The notes beneath the pieces were generated by a model that saw only the letters and a program-made list of their open reading frames with translations, searched no databases and had not been told where the DNA came from. This document shows, in pieces, positions 52,970-63,367 of a stretch of 64,000 nucleotides of DNA. The stretch's first letter is position 1. Each line of letters starts with the position of its first letter. Source of the stretch: Argyresthia goedartella (Eukaryota > Arthropoda > Insecta > Lepidoptera > Argyresthiidae); the NCBI GenBank assembly GCA_949825045.1, contig OX463818.1, positions 29,404,906 to 29,468,905 on the forward strand, in the 5' to 3' direction. A program made the translations under genes and the position numbers.

Positions 52970-53169
52970 CTGTCAATAGGTTTTTCGATCCATCTGTCGA
53001 TAGGTTTTCGATCCATCTGTCGAGCCCGTAGGCCCGAACGATCGTGAAATGAATTTGAACTGTCAATAGGTTTTTCGATCCATCTGTCGATAGGTTTTTC
53101 GATCCATCTGTCGAGCCCGTAGGCCCGAACGATCGTGAAGTGAATTTAAACTGTCATTATCTACCTACT
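52970..53169. repeat. Maverick right terminal inverted repeat
   Basis: It matches the reverse complement of 37235-37430 and ends CTACCTACT at 53169. It contains two tandem units with 'atcgtgaa(a/g)tgaattt' and 'gatccatctgtcga'. Confidence 0.9.
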
Positions 53170-53175
53170 TACCTC
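53170..53175. other. Right 6-bp target duplication of the Maverick
   Basis: TACCTC, equal to 37229-37234. Confidence 0.9.
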
Positions 53176-53448
53176 TTCAGTGAAAATTTAGCTGACACTT
53201 TAAAATCAGCTAAAGCCATAAATAAATCCGGCGCAGAACTGAAGTCCAGTCAAGTACCCAAGCCTCAACCAAGCAAAAAGCCAGCGCCAGCGAAGCGTTT
53301 AAACTGGAAGGGTCCTCTTCCGCCTCGCAGGCAGCAGCGAGTACAAAGGACGAAGGAGCTTGCCACGACTTCGATGAAGAATCGGCCGGGTCCTTCATCG
53401 AAACCATCGTCGTATCGGCAACCCAATCAGCAGTACCATCGCAGATAA
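53176..53448 (+). pseudogene. DIRS gag, C-terminal part
   Basis: It is in frame with the gag codons ending at 37234 once the Maverick and one duplication copy are discounted. Basic, Pro/Lys/Arg-rich (KPQPSKKPAPAKRLNWKG, PPRRQQRVQR), as expected for a nucleic-acid-binding gag tail. It ends at 53446-53448 and overlaps the start of pol in another frame. Confidence 0.7.
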
Positions 53449-54402
53449 TCCCGGTAAACTATGCCGGTAGGCTTGCGTTACATTATGACATATGGAGATT
53501 ATTAACTGAAGATCCGCTTATTCTTTCATATATTGAAGGATATAAAAAAGAATTTTCTCGTCCTGTGACACAGAAGGCTTTACCAAAATTCCAAAATTAC
53601 TCTGTAGCTGACAAAAAACAATTTAGGACAGCGATTGACAATCTGTTATCAATAGGCGCAGTATCAAAATGTATTTTTTGTCATGATCAATATCTATCAA
53701 GTATCTTCTTGATCCCAAAGCCCAATGGAAAAATGAGATTGATATTAAACTTAAAATCTCTTAATAAATTCATTGACACAGCTCACTTTAAAATTGAGGA
53801 CTTGCGTACAGCATTAAAATTAATATCGAGGAATAGTTTCATGAGTACGCTCGATTTGAAAGATGCATATTTCTTGATAAAAATCCATCCTAATTTCAAA
53901 AAATATTTGAGATTTCAGTGGGAGCAAGATACTTACGAATTCAACGTTTTTACCTTTCGGCATTAGTACGGCACCGTTCGTGTTCACCAAAATCTTGAAA
54001 CCGGTTGTAAAACTTCTTCGCCTTAAGGGTTATCTATCTACGGTTTATTTAGATGATTTTTTGCTAATTGGCCAGTTTTACGATGAATGTGTTGTGAAGA
54101 ACATATGCGATACAAAAAGACTATTGACAGCATTAGGCTTTATCATTAACGAAGGAAAAAGCTGCCTTACTCCCTATAAAATTTTTAAATTCCTAGGATA
54201 TGTAATTGACTCGCAAAAGTTCCAGGTTAGTCTTCCTGTAGAAAAGGCAAAATGTATCCAAACTGAGATTACTAAGTATCTTAAACTCAAGAGATGCAAA
54301 ATAAGAGATTTTGCCAGTTTTGTGGGTCTTTTAGTTTCGGCCTGCCCTGCCATTGAATACGGTTGGCTTTATACAAAGCTCTTTGAACGCTGTAAATTTT
54401 AA
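53449..54402 (+). pseudogene. DIRS reverse transcriptase
   Basis: The open pol frame begins in the gag overlap. RT motifs are FLIPKPNGKMRLILNLKSLN, STLDLKDAYFLIKIHP and, after a 1-nt insertion in a T-run near 53.95 kb, PFGISTAPFVFTK and the catalytic YLDDFLLI. The thumb follows (IFKFLGYVIDSQ). It ends at TAA 54402 in a second frameshift, after which RNase H continues. The typical DIRS-type YLDD is present, but two shifts inactivate it. Confidence 0.85.
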
Positions 54403-55289
54403 GCTTGATCAAAGATAATGATTATGACAGCTACATGACGATACCTGATAACATAATTTTGGATTTACGTTGGTGGAAACATGCAATTTCCCACTCGGTA
54501 AAGACTATAAAAAATGACGAATTTTGCCTGGAAATCTATTCTGATGACTCTAAAACGGGGTGGGGGATTGCGTGTGGAGAAGAAACCGCAAGTGGACTAT
54601 GGAGTGAGGAGGAACGATTACAACATATTAATTATCCCGAAATATTGGCTGCATATTTTGCAAAGAGTTTAACAAATTGTCAAATCTTACTACGAGTAGA
54701 CAACACCACTGCCATATCATATGTGAATAGAATGGGTGGGATTCAATATCCACACTTAACAGATGTTACGAAACAGTTATGGCAGTGGTGTGCACGTCGA
54801 AGCCTAGATGTTTATGCTACATATATTCGATCATCTGATAATGTAATCGCTGATGCCGAATCAAGACGCATACACCCAGATATAGAATGGGAGCTAAGTG
54901 ATTATGACTTTAAAAGGATAATTACAAAGTTTCAACCACCTGTTGTAGACTTATTTGCCAGCAGAGTCTCATGGCATAAAAATCCGGACGCATTTGCAAT
55001 CAATGCTTTCAGAATATCCTGGTCCGATCTTTATTTTTATGCGTTTCTTCCTTTCACCATGATCTTTAAGTCGTTGCGCAAGATAATCACTGATAAAGCT
55101 AGGGGCATCATGATGGTACCGTACTGGCCCACCCAACCATGGTTCGCTCTATTTAAGAGGTTATTAAAATCAGAATTATTATTATTGAAAGCAGATGATA
55201 ACTTAATCGTTTCTCCTTATTCCAGCTATCGACAAATCCACACCCAGATTACCCTGGTAGCAGTAATATTGTCGAACAAGCCATGTTAA
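54403..55289 (+). pseudogene. DIRS RNase H and methyltransferase-like domain
   Basis: RNase H: LEIYSDDSKTGWGI, YPEILAAYFA, LRVDNTTAISYV and NVIADAESR carry the acidic active-site residues. The following segment, VVDLFASRVSWHKNPDAFA then FYAFLPF and MMVPYWPTQPW, is the DIRS domain related to Dam-type adenine methyltransferases, as known for the family. The frame stops at 55289 through a frameshift near 55.24 kb. Confidence 0.8.
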
Positions 55290-55575
55290 GAAGAAATATT
55301 CCATCAGCCGCAATGGACATTATGGCCTCTTCCTTATCGGACAATACCATGAAACAATACGAGGTCTATTTTAAGAAATGGTTTCTGTTTTGCAATTAAA
55401 ATAATCTGGATATATATGAAACACCTATTTCTAATGTGATAACCTTCTTAACGCAATTATTTGAAGCTGGTGCCCAGTATGGTACTTTAAATACTTTTTG
55501 TTCTGCATTATCTTTGATAATGACAGCTCTGGACTAAACGATATCGGAGATGATTGTAATTTGAAGAGGTTCCAA
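55240..55575 (+). pseudogene. DIRS tyrosine recombinase, N-terminal part
   Basis: In the frame after the shift, the core-binding helices of the recombinase are visible: MASSLSDNTMKQYEVYFKKWFLFC, TQLFEAGAQYGTLNTFCSAL, then GDDCNLKRF. It has stops (TAA about 55400, TAA about 55536). It breaks at about 55575 where a LINE begins; the sequence that should follow (FKGIFRLRPPLPRY) is at 58690 onward. Confidence 0.7.
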
Positions 55576-55576
55576 C

Positions 55577-58390
55577 CTCAGTAGGAACTTCAACGTCGTT
55601 CACATAAATGCTCAGAGCATTAATTCCAGTCATGTCGACCTTCTCGACTCCTTCAGCGATCAGAGCATTCATGGTATTCTGATCTCCGAATCATTTCTCA
55701 AACCCTCTCTTCCTTCTACCTTGTATGCTCGGCCGGGGTACAGGCTCTATCGGAATGATAGGACGGGCAAGGCTGGTGGCGGTGTTGCTATTTATCTTCG
55801 TTCCGACATTTCTTGCAAAGTCATCAGCCACTCACCTAGTTTGTACTCTGGATCCGCTGAACACCTCTTTCTTGAGCTATGCCTCCATCACACTAAGGTC
55901 CTTCTGGGTGTCTTCTATAGCCCCTCTCTCCTCATCGACTACTTTGACTCTTTTGAAAGCATCCTTAATGATCTGTCTCCCCTATACAGTGACACACTTA
56001 TCCTAGATGATTTCAATACCTGTTTACTTAAAAATGATGTTCGCTCTGCCAAACTCCAGTCTATCGTAAGCTCCCTAAATTTAAATATTCTTCCCCTGAG
56101 TGCAACTCACTTCCAGCCCCACTGCACCCCCTCTCTCTTGGATCTTATGATTGTTTCTAACATATCCAAGGTTGCAACGCATGGCCAACTTAACGCCCCC
56201 TTCTCCTTTTATGATCTGATTTATCTCTCGTTCAAGTTAAGGCCTCCCAAGCGCGCAGGGAAATTCCTGGATATTCGCAGTTTCAAGGGTATGGATCTCA
56301 GCTCCCTTGAGTCTGATGCCGCCTCTATAGACTGGTCCCCTGTCGTCTGTAGTGAGCCCGTTGATGAAAAAGTCCAGCATTTCCAATCGATTGTCCTGAG
56401 TTTGTTCGACAAACATGCTCCTGTCCAAAAGGTTAGGGTCAAATATCTCCCTGCGCCCTGGCTTACTGACACCATCAAGGGTCTGATGGCCCAGAGAAAC
56501 CGTGCCAAATGTAGATATAAGAAGGATCCGACGGACGATAATCTCCTTATATACAAACGTCTCCGTAATCGTTGCACCCGTCTTTGTCGAGATGCCAAAC
56601 GCTGCCATATCTACGAGAGTATTGAGAGTTACACTCCTGCACAGGTTTGGAAGTTCCTGAAGACCCTCGGTGTTGGTAAGTCCCAGGACGCAGTAACCGG
56701 CAGTGTCGACCTCAACGGTCTCAACAAATTCTTTGCTGTCTCCCCTGTCGTGATGGACCCCCCTGTCAAGGATGCTACCATTCGTTACTTGCGCACCAGA
56801 AAGACATCCAGTAGCTTACCTTTCAACCTCAGGTCTGTCGGAGTTGGCGCAGTAAAGAAGGCTTTTCTAGCAATATCGTCAAAGGCTATAGGTGATGACA
56901 AGATCTGCTTTCAGATGCTTTTCAGTGTACTTGATCATTTGTTACAACCCATAACGCATATAATCAATGCGTCGCTGAGCGAGTACTGCTTCCCGAGCCA
57001 GTGGAAAAGAGCATTAGTGTTACCCCTACCTAAAACGTCTAACCCGTCCTCCTTCAAAGAGTTCCGTCCCATTTCCATCCTACCAATCCTTTCCATCCTA
57101 CCAATCCTTGAATCAATTGTCCACACCCAGCTGTCCTCGTACCTTTCCTCCATGAATTTACTGAACCCTTTTCAGTCTGGTTTTAGACCGGGGCATAGCA
57201 CCACCACATCACTACTCAAGGTAACTGACGATATCCAACTGGCAATGGATAAGAAGCAGCTGACAGTCCTGACTCTCCTAGACTTTAGCAGCGCCTTCAA
57301 CTGCGTCGACTTCGATATACTTGTTGAAATCTTAAAATCGCTTAACATCTCTTCACACTCGGCTCGCTGGTTTGACTCTTACTTGAGAGACCGCCAGCAG
57401 CGCATCAAGTCTGAAGAGGTCACTATAGAATGGTGCAAGCTCTCTACAGGTGTTCCGCAGGGTGGCATCCTTTCCCCTCTTCTCTTCTCAGTTTTCATTC
57501 AATCCATCTCGGATGTATTGTCTTCCTTGTATCATCTTTATGCAGATGACCTTCAAATTTATCGGCATTTTCCCCTGTGTGATCTGACTTCGACTGTTGA
57601 GGCTTTGAATGCTGACCTCGACAACATCAGGAAATGGTCTCTTTCGTATGGGTTATTAGTCAACCTGGTCAAGTCTCAGGTGATGATACTAGGTACACGG
57701 CACTTACTTGATTTGTTGCAGAATAAGTCCGTTGATCCCGTTCTATTTGACGGTACCATTGTCAAGTATAGCGAGAAAGCCAAAAATCTTGGCGTTGTTT
57801 TTGACAATCTATTATCCTGGTCGCCCCATGTTTGTGAGGTCAGCAGACGAGTCTTTGCATCCTTTCATTCTCTTCGGCGTTTGCAGTTCTTCCTGCCTAG
57901 GCAGACTAAAATCATGCTAGCTCAGACCCTTCTTCTGCCTTTAATAGACTACGCCGATGTTTGCTGGGCCAGTGCGAACGAAGATCTACTGAACAAACTC
58001 GAGCGACTCCAAAATCTCGGGATTCGGTTTATTTTCGGACTTCGTAAGTACGACCACGTGTCCCAATATCGTAGGTAATTAGGCTGGCTCCCGATCCGAC
58101 TTCGTCGTGATATGCACATTCTCTCCTTCCTCTTCAATATTTTGAGAAATCCGTGCAACCCTGCATATCTTCGTGAACGTTTTGAGTATCTTTTCTCAGG
58201 GGATAGACTTCGGAGATCTCACACGGTGTCACTTTTGTCAATTCCTCAGCACAACACTGTTGCTTATGAGCACTCTTTTAGGTTAAGGGCAATACGTTTG
58301 TGGAATGCACTTCCTTGCGCTATAAGGGATTGCAAATCCTTGGTCACTTTCAAGAAAAAATTGAAACAGCATCTCCTCTCTTCCGAATAG
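55577..58390 (+). pseudogene. CR1-like LINE ORF2 with one in-frame TAA
   Basis: The endonuclease begins at about 55590 (VVHINAQSIN) and has ILDDFNTCL in place of the usual GDFN, so it is altered at a catalytic loop; the DPxxR/SDH end is also degraded (FYDLIYLSFK). RT motifs are FKEFRPISILPILSILPIL (with a duplicated SILPI), LDFSSAFNCVDF, TGVPQGGILSPLLF and YADD. The C-terminal domain after TAA 58076-58078 stays in frame to 58390 (LRAIRLWNALP). ORF1 is missing, so it is 5'-truncated. Confidence 0.82.
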
Positions 58391-58663
58391 TGGGTATCTC
58401 ATAGTATTTATGTATATCTATTTATTTATTGTATTCTATTTATTTATTTAATAGTAATAACGTAGAGTGTATTGTGATTTATTTGATAGTATATTTATTT
58501 TATTTATTTCTTTTAACTCTTAATTGTACACTAGGACTACCTCTCTATATTTTATTTTTCTCTTTTCTTCACAGGTTAGCTGTAAGAAATTTCTTTTTAG
58601 AAATAAGCTCACCTTTGCATACTGTTTTGTTATAATTTCAACTGTGTTTTCTGTGCAATAAAG

Positions 58664-58688
58664 GATTATTATTATTATTATTATTATG
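58664..58688. repeat. (ATT)n tail of the CR1-like LINE
   Basis: Eight ATT-type units follow 'gtgcaataaaggatt'. Short microsatellite tails instead of poly(A) are typical of CR1/L2 and related LINEs. Confidence 0.8.
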
Positions 58689-59384
58689 TTCTTTAAGGGC
58701 ATATTCCGTTTAAGGCCTCCTTTGCCGAGGTATAACACTATTTGGGACACTACCTTGGTTCTTAACTACGTCGCTATATTGGTATCCAAATGAAGGCTTA
58801 ACTTTCCAAAAAAAAATAAAAACTTTTAAACTAGTTACGCTTCTCGCCTTAATTATGGCTCACAGATCTCAAACAATTTCAAAAATTAGAGTTTGCAACA
58901 TCGAGTCACAATCCACAAAGGTCATCATAAAAAATCCAGACCTGATTAAAACATCTCGCGTTGGAGCGTCCTAACCGATATTATCTAAACCGTTTTTCGA
59001 TGAACGGCCCGAAATATAACGGCCCTGCAAGAACATTAAATGCATACTTAGATTTAACAAATCCAATGCGTGCAGATATTGATAATTTATTCATTAGTAT
59101 AAGAAAGCCCTATAGGGCAGTAGGTTCACAAACTTTGAGCCGTTGTGTTAAATCTACCCTAGATATGTGTGGCATAGATGTGTCTGTTTATTCCGCACAT
59201 AGTACGCGGCATGCCGCTACATCTGCAGCTCGTTCCTTCGGTGTCAGTCTTGACAGAATAAGAAAAACAGCTGGCTGTAGTGCTAACTCCTAGACTTTTG
59301 CCAAATTTTATACCAAAACGGTAGATAATTATTGTAATGACGATTCATTTGCTAGAACATTATTAAGTAAATCGAACAATTGAA
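58689..59384 (+). pseudogene. DIRS tyrosine recombinase, C-terminal catalytic part
   Basis: It starts with FFKGIFRLRPPLPRYNTIWD, continuing the recombinase after the LINE, then breaks and reopens at 58961-59293. The HSTRHAATSAAR motif carries the catalytic His and Arg, and FAKFYTK, just after a TAG at 59291-59293, carries the nucleophilic Tyr. Tyrosine recombinases insert DIRS cDNA circles without target duplication. Confidence 0.78.
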
Positions 59385-59467
59385 AGCAATTGGTCTATTG
59401 TTATCATGTCTTAATTATATCTGGTTCCATCCGAAAGTGATATATTTCACGATTAGCTCTAAAAGTC

Positions 59468-59585
59468 TACAAGTGTCATTGCTAATCTCAAAGGACAAAG
59501 CACGACATATGATTAAACGAACTAACCTGTACGTGAAGTTCTATCATAATTATAGGAGTGCTTTGTCCGAAGAGATTAGCAAACC
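59468..59585. repeat. DIRS internal complementary region
   Basis: The first half (59468-59500) is complementary to the left outer edge (35573-35608). The second half (59507-59582) is complementary to the right outer edge (59810-59880), including 'ctgtacgtgaagttctatca'. Such a junction region lets DIRS cDNA form circles. Confidence 0.85.
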
Positions 59586-59685
59586 CTCCCACCCTTGCTT
59601 CTACAAATCTACACCCTCTGAAGTAAGATCGTGAAATACTTTTTTATTGGAACGGTATAAATACGTATCTCTGAACTAAATGAAG

Positions 59686-59880
59686 GTTGCAAAATGCGCG
59701 CGGGTGAGGTGATACACAACTACCCAAAAAAAAATGGATTCAAATAAAGGATTCCAAAAATATAGTGTGTGAAAGGCGTACATTACGCTGTACTACAAGT
59801 GTCATTGCTAATCTCTTCGGACAAAGCACTCCTATAATTATGATAGAACTTCACGTACAGGTAAAATCGTTTAATCATTA
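59686..59880. repeat. DIRS right inverted terminal repeat and right edge
   Basis: 59686-59826 mirrors the left ITR. 59810-59880 mirrors the internal complementary region. The element ends near 59880. Confidence 0.82.
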
Positions 59881-60120
59881 ATTATAAATAATACAATATA
59901 AGGCCCTGCTTAGGTTAGAATTAAAAAAAAACTAAATACTTTTCTGAATATTTTCTAGTTTTCCTATCAGTTTCAATCTACATATTTTCTGTTTATGTAT
60001 TTAAATATTCATTAGGCACTGAACAATATCAATGAAGTAGGGCACTACAGTAACAGGTAGCCATTCCTAAATAAGCCAGAATTGTTTCTTACTCAGAGCC
60101 TGCCACCAACCTGAAGTAAG

Positions 60121-60273
60121 ATGACGACCCGTAGAATGTATGGTGAGCAACAGAAGGCCAAGTTTCAACAGAACATAACTGAAGCCGAAGAGATCAAAAA
60201 CCGCCTACTAGCAGAAACAGATGAAACGAACTTTGAGTTGAGACGATTAAAAGCAAAAAAAGCTACCAACTGA
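60121..60273 (+). CDS. Unknown 50-aa charged ORF
   Basis: ATG at 60121 to TGA at 60273. Highly charged, predicted helical (AEEIKNRLLAETDE, FELRRLKAKK). An acceptor-like 'tttcttactcag' lies 27 bp upstream, so it might be part of an exon. No family is recognised and chance cannot be excluded. Confidence 0.25.
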   Translation: MTTRRMYGEQQKAKFQQNITEAEEIKNRLLAETDETNFELRRLKAKKATN

Positions 60274-60285
60274 TTGAGGAGGTGA

Positions 60286-60287
60286 TT

Positions 60288-60314
<27 letters not shown>
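60286..60314. repeat. (GA)n microsatellite
   Basis: About 14 GA units at 60286-60314. The following 'aaacatttatttcataattctg' looks like an antisense LINE 3' end. Confidence 0.85.
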
Positions 60315-60318
<4 letters not shown>

Positions 60319-60447
60319 TTTATTTCATAATTCTGTACACAATACATGGTAACATGACATTACAACAAAAAAAACTGTACTGCAAATAAAAGTAAGAAAA
60401 ATAGGCCTTAATATTTTAACAATTGCTTATTTTTATAAGTTATATAT

Positions 60448-60497
60448 ACGTATACTAGTTATAAGTGTAGTTTTCTACACTTATAACTAGTATACGT
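60448..60497. repeat. Perfect 23-bp inverted repeat with TTTT loop
   Basis: Bases 60448-60470 pair without mismatch with 60475-60497. A perfect stem this long is rare by chance and would form a cruciform or a short foldback element core. Confidence 0.88.
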
Positions 60498-61019
60498 CTA
60501 AGCTAGCAATAACAAATTAATAGGACTAAGTTATTGTGTATTGTTAACAACCCTTTGAAAAAGGTACGAACTCAGCAATAAGTTTTATCCCAAGAAAGGA
60601 AACGCTGATTTTCAGTCGCACCCTATTGCTCGCTCGACAGATCTCTGGAATGCAAAAGCACCAAAGACATGATTGCCATTTAAAATTAAACTAAATTAAA
60701 ATTTACATAAAACACAAACAGCTCAAAAAATGGACAGCATAAATCATACATATCGATTGCATTTCAAAATACTTCATTCAACACTTGACCACACACAATA
60801 AAAATAATTATAACGATTTTAATAAATATTTAGAATAATAACAATATACATAATGGATTGCATTACAATAAAGTAAATATGTATATTAATATGTAAATAA
60901 AAATGCTATATATAATTTCTACATAATTATAAATGATGTACAATAATAAAATGATAAATAATATAATATAATATATACTTAAGTTGTTGAATATTTATGC
61001 TTCGGAACGCACCTTTTTT
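60498..61019. other. AT-rich non-coding stretch
   Basis: No supportable gene. It precedes the BEL/Pao LTR. Confidence 0.5.
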
Positions 61020-61511
61020 TGTTGCGCGACTCGGACCGCGAGTGATCGGAACGGAACTAGCAGCTGTCACTTGTATAGAAACGAGATGACGAGTTAGAGG
61101 TTACTTTTTTGCCTTGGCTGTATTTTATTTGTAATAATTGTCTAACACAGGTGTCGGGCCTGGTCGGAATGTTAATTATAATAAGCACGGAACAATCGTC
61201 GGGAAATAAGTAGATTCACGTCATCAGAGTGAGTGCTTCGTGTTGTGAAAGGTTAAAGTGATTCGGGGATCAATTCGTCGCATTCGGACAGCGACTCTTT
61301 GTGTCGGCAAGCAACACGACGGCGACAGCATCGGGCTACGACGAGAGTAAGATTCGACTCCTCTCCCCCCACCATTGTGCTCCTCATCCCGTATTCCTGC
61401 CTCGAATTGAGCTTTCGAATTCCGGTCCACGGCGTCAAAGGTCAGTACTCCTGGTGAAAAACAACCCTGCCAAGATTCCACGTCCGTTCGGTTGAGGCGT
61501 GGAATTTAACA
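61020..61511 (+). repeat. BEL/Pao 5' LTR
   Basis: It starts TGTTGCGCG after a T-run and ends TTTAACA at 61511, 3 bp before the primer site. The inverted TGTT/AACA ends support the borders. The second LTR is not in view. Confidence 0.6.
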
Positions 61512-61514
61512 TTT

Positions 61515-61531
61515 TGGTAGCAGAGGCGCGG
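61515..61531 (+). other. Primer binding site of the BEL/Pao element
   Basis: TGGTAGCAGAGGCGCGG follows the LTR at 3 bp. TGGTAGCAGAG-type sites are common in BEL/Pao elements. Confidence 0.65.
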
Positions 61532-62221
61532 TTTCCTAGTGAGAAATCGATGCACGGACGGTTGTAGGGTTGCTTTTTTGCCACATTGTAGCTGGGAGAG
61601 GGTGGATACCTCAGATTGGTCGGCAACCATTTTGTGAGTGAGTCGTGTGGTCAGTATACCACAATTTAGGTTCATTTTCGGTTATTGAAAGTATAATTGA
61701 CGATTTAGTTAACAATTATTATAAATTTGTAGTCGGAAACTACTCGGTGTGCATAAGAAACAGTCATTCGGTCGGACTATAGTATTGCAGTCGGGTTCCA
61801 TAGCATTGCAGTGTTATTTCGGATTACAGAGCAGGGTCAGGCTATTTAAGGGGTATTAAGCTGATTTTGCTGACCTCAGTAGAAGTGTGGGTCATATCAG
61901 AGGGGCCACTTCTAGAAGGTTCACAGCTACCTTTATTATATTAAAAATAGCCTTTTTTCTTATAATAAATTTTTGTGTGTTATTTTTTATTGTGCTTTAT
62001 GGTGGCATTCTCTAATTGATTTAGAGTGCATAGTTATAAGGTGTATGTCCACAGGGCGACCATATTAGATATTTTTTAGGATTTAATTGTTTTAGTGGTT
62101 GCCTTAGTTTTGACAACTTAGTTTTAGTTTCTGTGCCCAGCGATGACGGGCAAGTGCTGGTCTCTGGCTATACTCAGTTCGGTAGTGAAGTATTAGACCA
62201 GAATCTATTAAATCGGTCAAC
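61532..62221 (+). other. BEL/Pao untranslated leader
   Basis: About 0.7 kb without a supported ORF between the primer site and gag ATG. Confidence 0.5.
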
Positions 62222-63367
62222 ATGGCACCTTCGCCCTTAACGGTGCTGCGGCATGGTGTCCGGGAGGAAATGAGATGGCTCGCCCATACTCATAAGTATG
62301 TGGAGCGACCTGACATGGACGATGTCCTGCTCAAGCGTGTGGAGGACGCAATGACACGCGTCGGGAAGGTGTGTCGGCTGGCTGCGGAGGCTGAAGCTCT
62401 CGGGCTTACGGATGAAGCCTCGGTGGCTGCAGTGAAACAGCTCTGCGCGGATGCTGACCAAGCGATGGAATGCTTGGGCGACATCGAGCGTTGCGCGGAA
62501 AAAATTAAGCGGTCGCGACGGAATGACCGCGGGGAAGGTAACGGAGACCCAACCCCGAAGGGTGTTGTTGGACGGCCGCCACACCTGGAGATTCCGGCCT
62601 TCAGTGGGGCAATTGATGAGTGGCCGGCATTCATTAATTTATTTGATAGTTTGGTCCACGGTCGGGACGACCTGGACAACGCCTACAAGTTGGCCCAACT
62701 ATTGATGGCTCTGCGGGGTGAACCGAAGTAGTTGGTCGGTCACCTGACGGTCACGGCGGGCAATTTTGAGATAGCCAGGTCCATATTGTTTGACCGCTAC
62801 CAACACAAACGGCGGTTGGATGATGCGCAGCTGGGGAAGCTGTTTAGCATCCCTAAAGTAACCCGGGATGTTGACATCCGAGTACAGGTGCTCAACCCTT
62901 AGCTGGTGGCCAATAAGGCCCTTCAGAACCTTGGTCTTCCGGTAGACCAATGGTCATACATTGTTTTGTATATGGTTTTGTCACGGTTGCCTGCAGCTGT
63001 TCAAAGTCGGTTTGAACAGCTGCATGGGGGCAGTAGCACGGAACTGCCCACGCTCGTCCAATTGACGGATTTTTTGGAGGGTGAATGTAAGCGATGTGAC
63101 ACACTGGACACGGAGGCCAGTGTGCAGCGCCAACCCGCGCGGATGCGGGAGGGGCCGCGCCCCCCGCCCCCACGGGGGGGAGGGAGGTCGAAACAATTTG
63201 GCGTTTTGAATGCCGCGCCGTCGGGTGACGGCTGTGTGCACTGCGACAGTGCCGGTCATGACGTGACCAGTTGCGCCAAATTTAAGGCGCTCGGGGTAGC
63301 TGCCCGCAGGAAGATTGTCTTCCGCCATCGATTGTGTTTCGGTTCGCCCCAAGGCCGCACACGCTGA
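62222..63367 (+). pseudogene. BEL/Pao gag with two in-frame stops and a frameshift
   Basis: ATG 62222. The N-terminal helical part is followed by the DUF1759-type block (EIPAFSGAIDEWPAFINLF, then YKLAQLLMALRG). TAG 62729-62731 interrupts; then LVGHLTVTAGNFEIARSIL, TAG about 62900-62902, and NKALQNLGLPVDQW. A CCHC knuckle lies near 63235-63280 (C-x2-C-x4-H-x4-C, CVHCDSAGHDVTSC). The frame ends at TGA 63367. Reading continues in another frame from about 63334 (HTLSECSRAFPCECCGGKHHIVLC). It would form the particle and bind RNA. Confidence 0.82.

Larger units (their letters stand above)
37235..53169 (+). mobile_element. Complete Maverick/Polinton (adintovirus-like) element, 15.9 kb
   Basis: Inverted terminal repeats beginning AGTAGGTAGATAATGACAG are flanked by a 6-bp duplication. 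The element encodes protein-primed DNA polymerase B, retroviral-type integrase, packaging ATPase, adenain-like protease, and minor and major capsid proteins, which is the full Maverick core set. All core ORFs are open. Ten plus-strand ORFs are packed tightly; the minus strand carries polB and two spliced genes. AG termini, the TSD size and the total length match known Mavericks. It may be recent, or able to be mobilised; activity cannot be judged from sequence alone. Confidence 0.95.
55576..58688 (+). mobile_element. CR1-like LINE inserted in the DIRS recombinase gene
   Basis: It runs from the start of an endonuclease (INAQSIN, about 55.6 kb) to an (ATT)n tail at 58664-58687. It splits the recombinase reading between KRF and FFKGIF. 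Its GC content is higher than that of the DIRS. No clear target duplication is seen, which is common for CR1 elements. Confidence 0.82.
35573..59880 (+). mobile_element. DIRS-type tyrosine-recombinase retrotransposon carrying nested elements
   Basis: Own sequence is 35573-37234, 53176-55575 and 58689-59880. Inverted terminal repeats (about 35582-35724 and 59686-59826) and an internal complementary region at 59468-59585, matching the outer edges of both ends, are the DIRS hallmark. The order is gag, RT/RNase H with methyltransferase-like end, then tyrosine recombinase; there is no integrase. A Maverick splits gag and a CR1-like LINE splits the recombinase. Pol carries several frameshifts, so the copy is dead. 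Confidence 0.85.
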
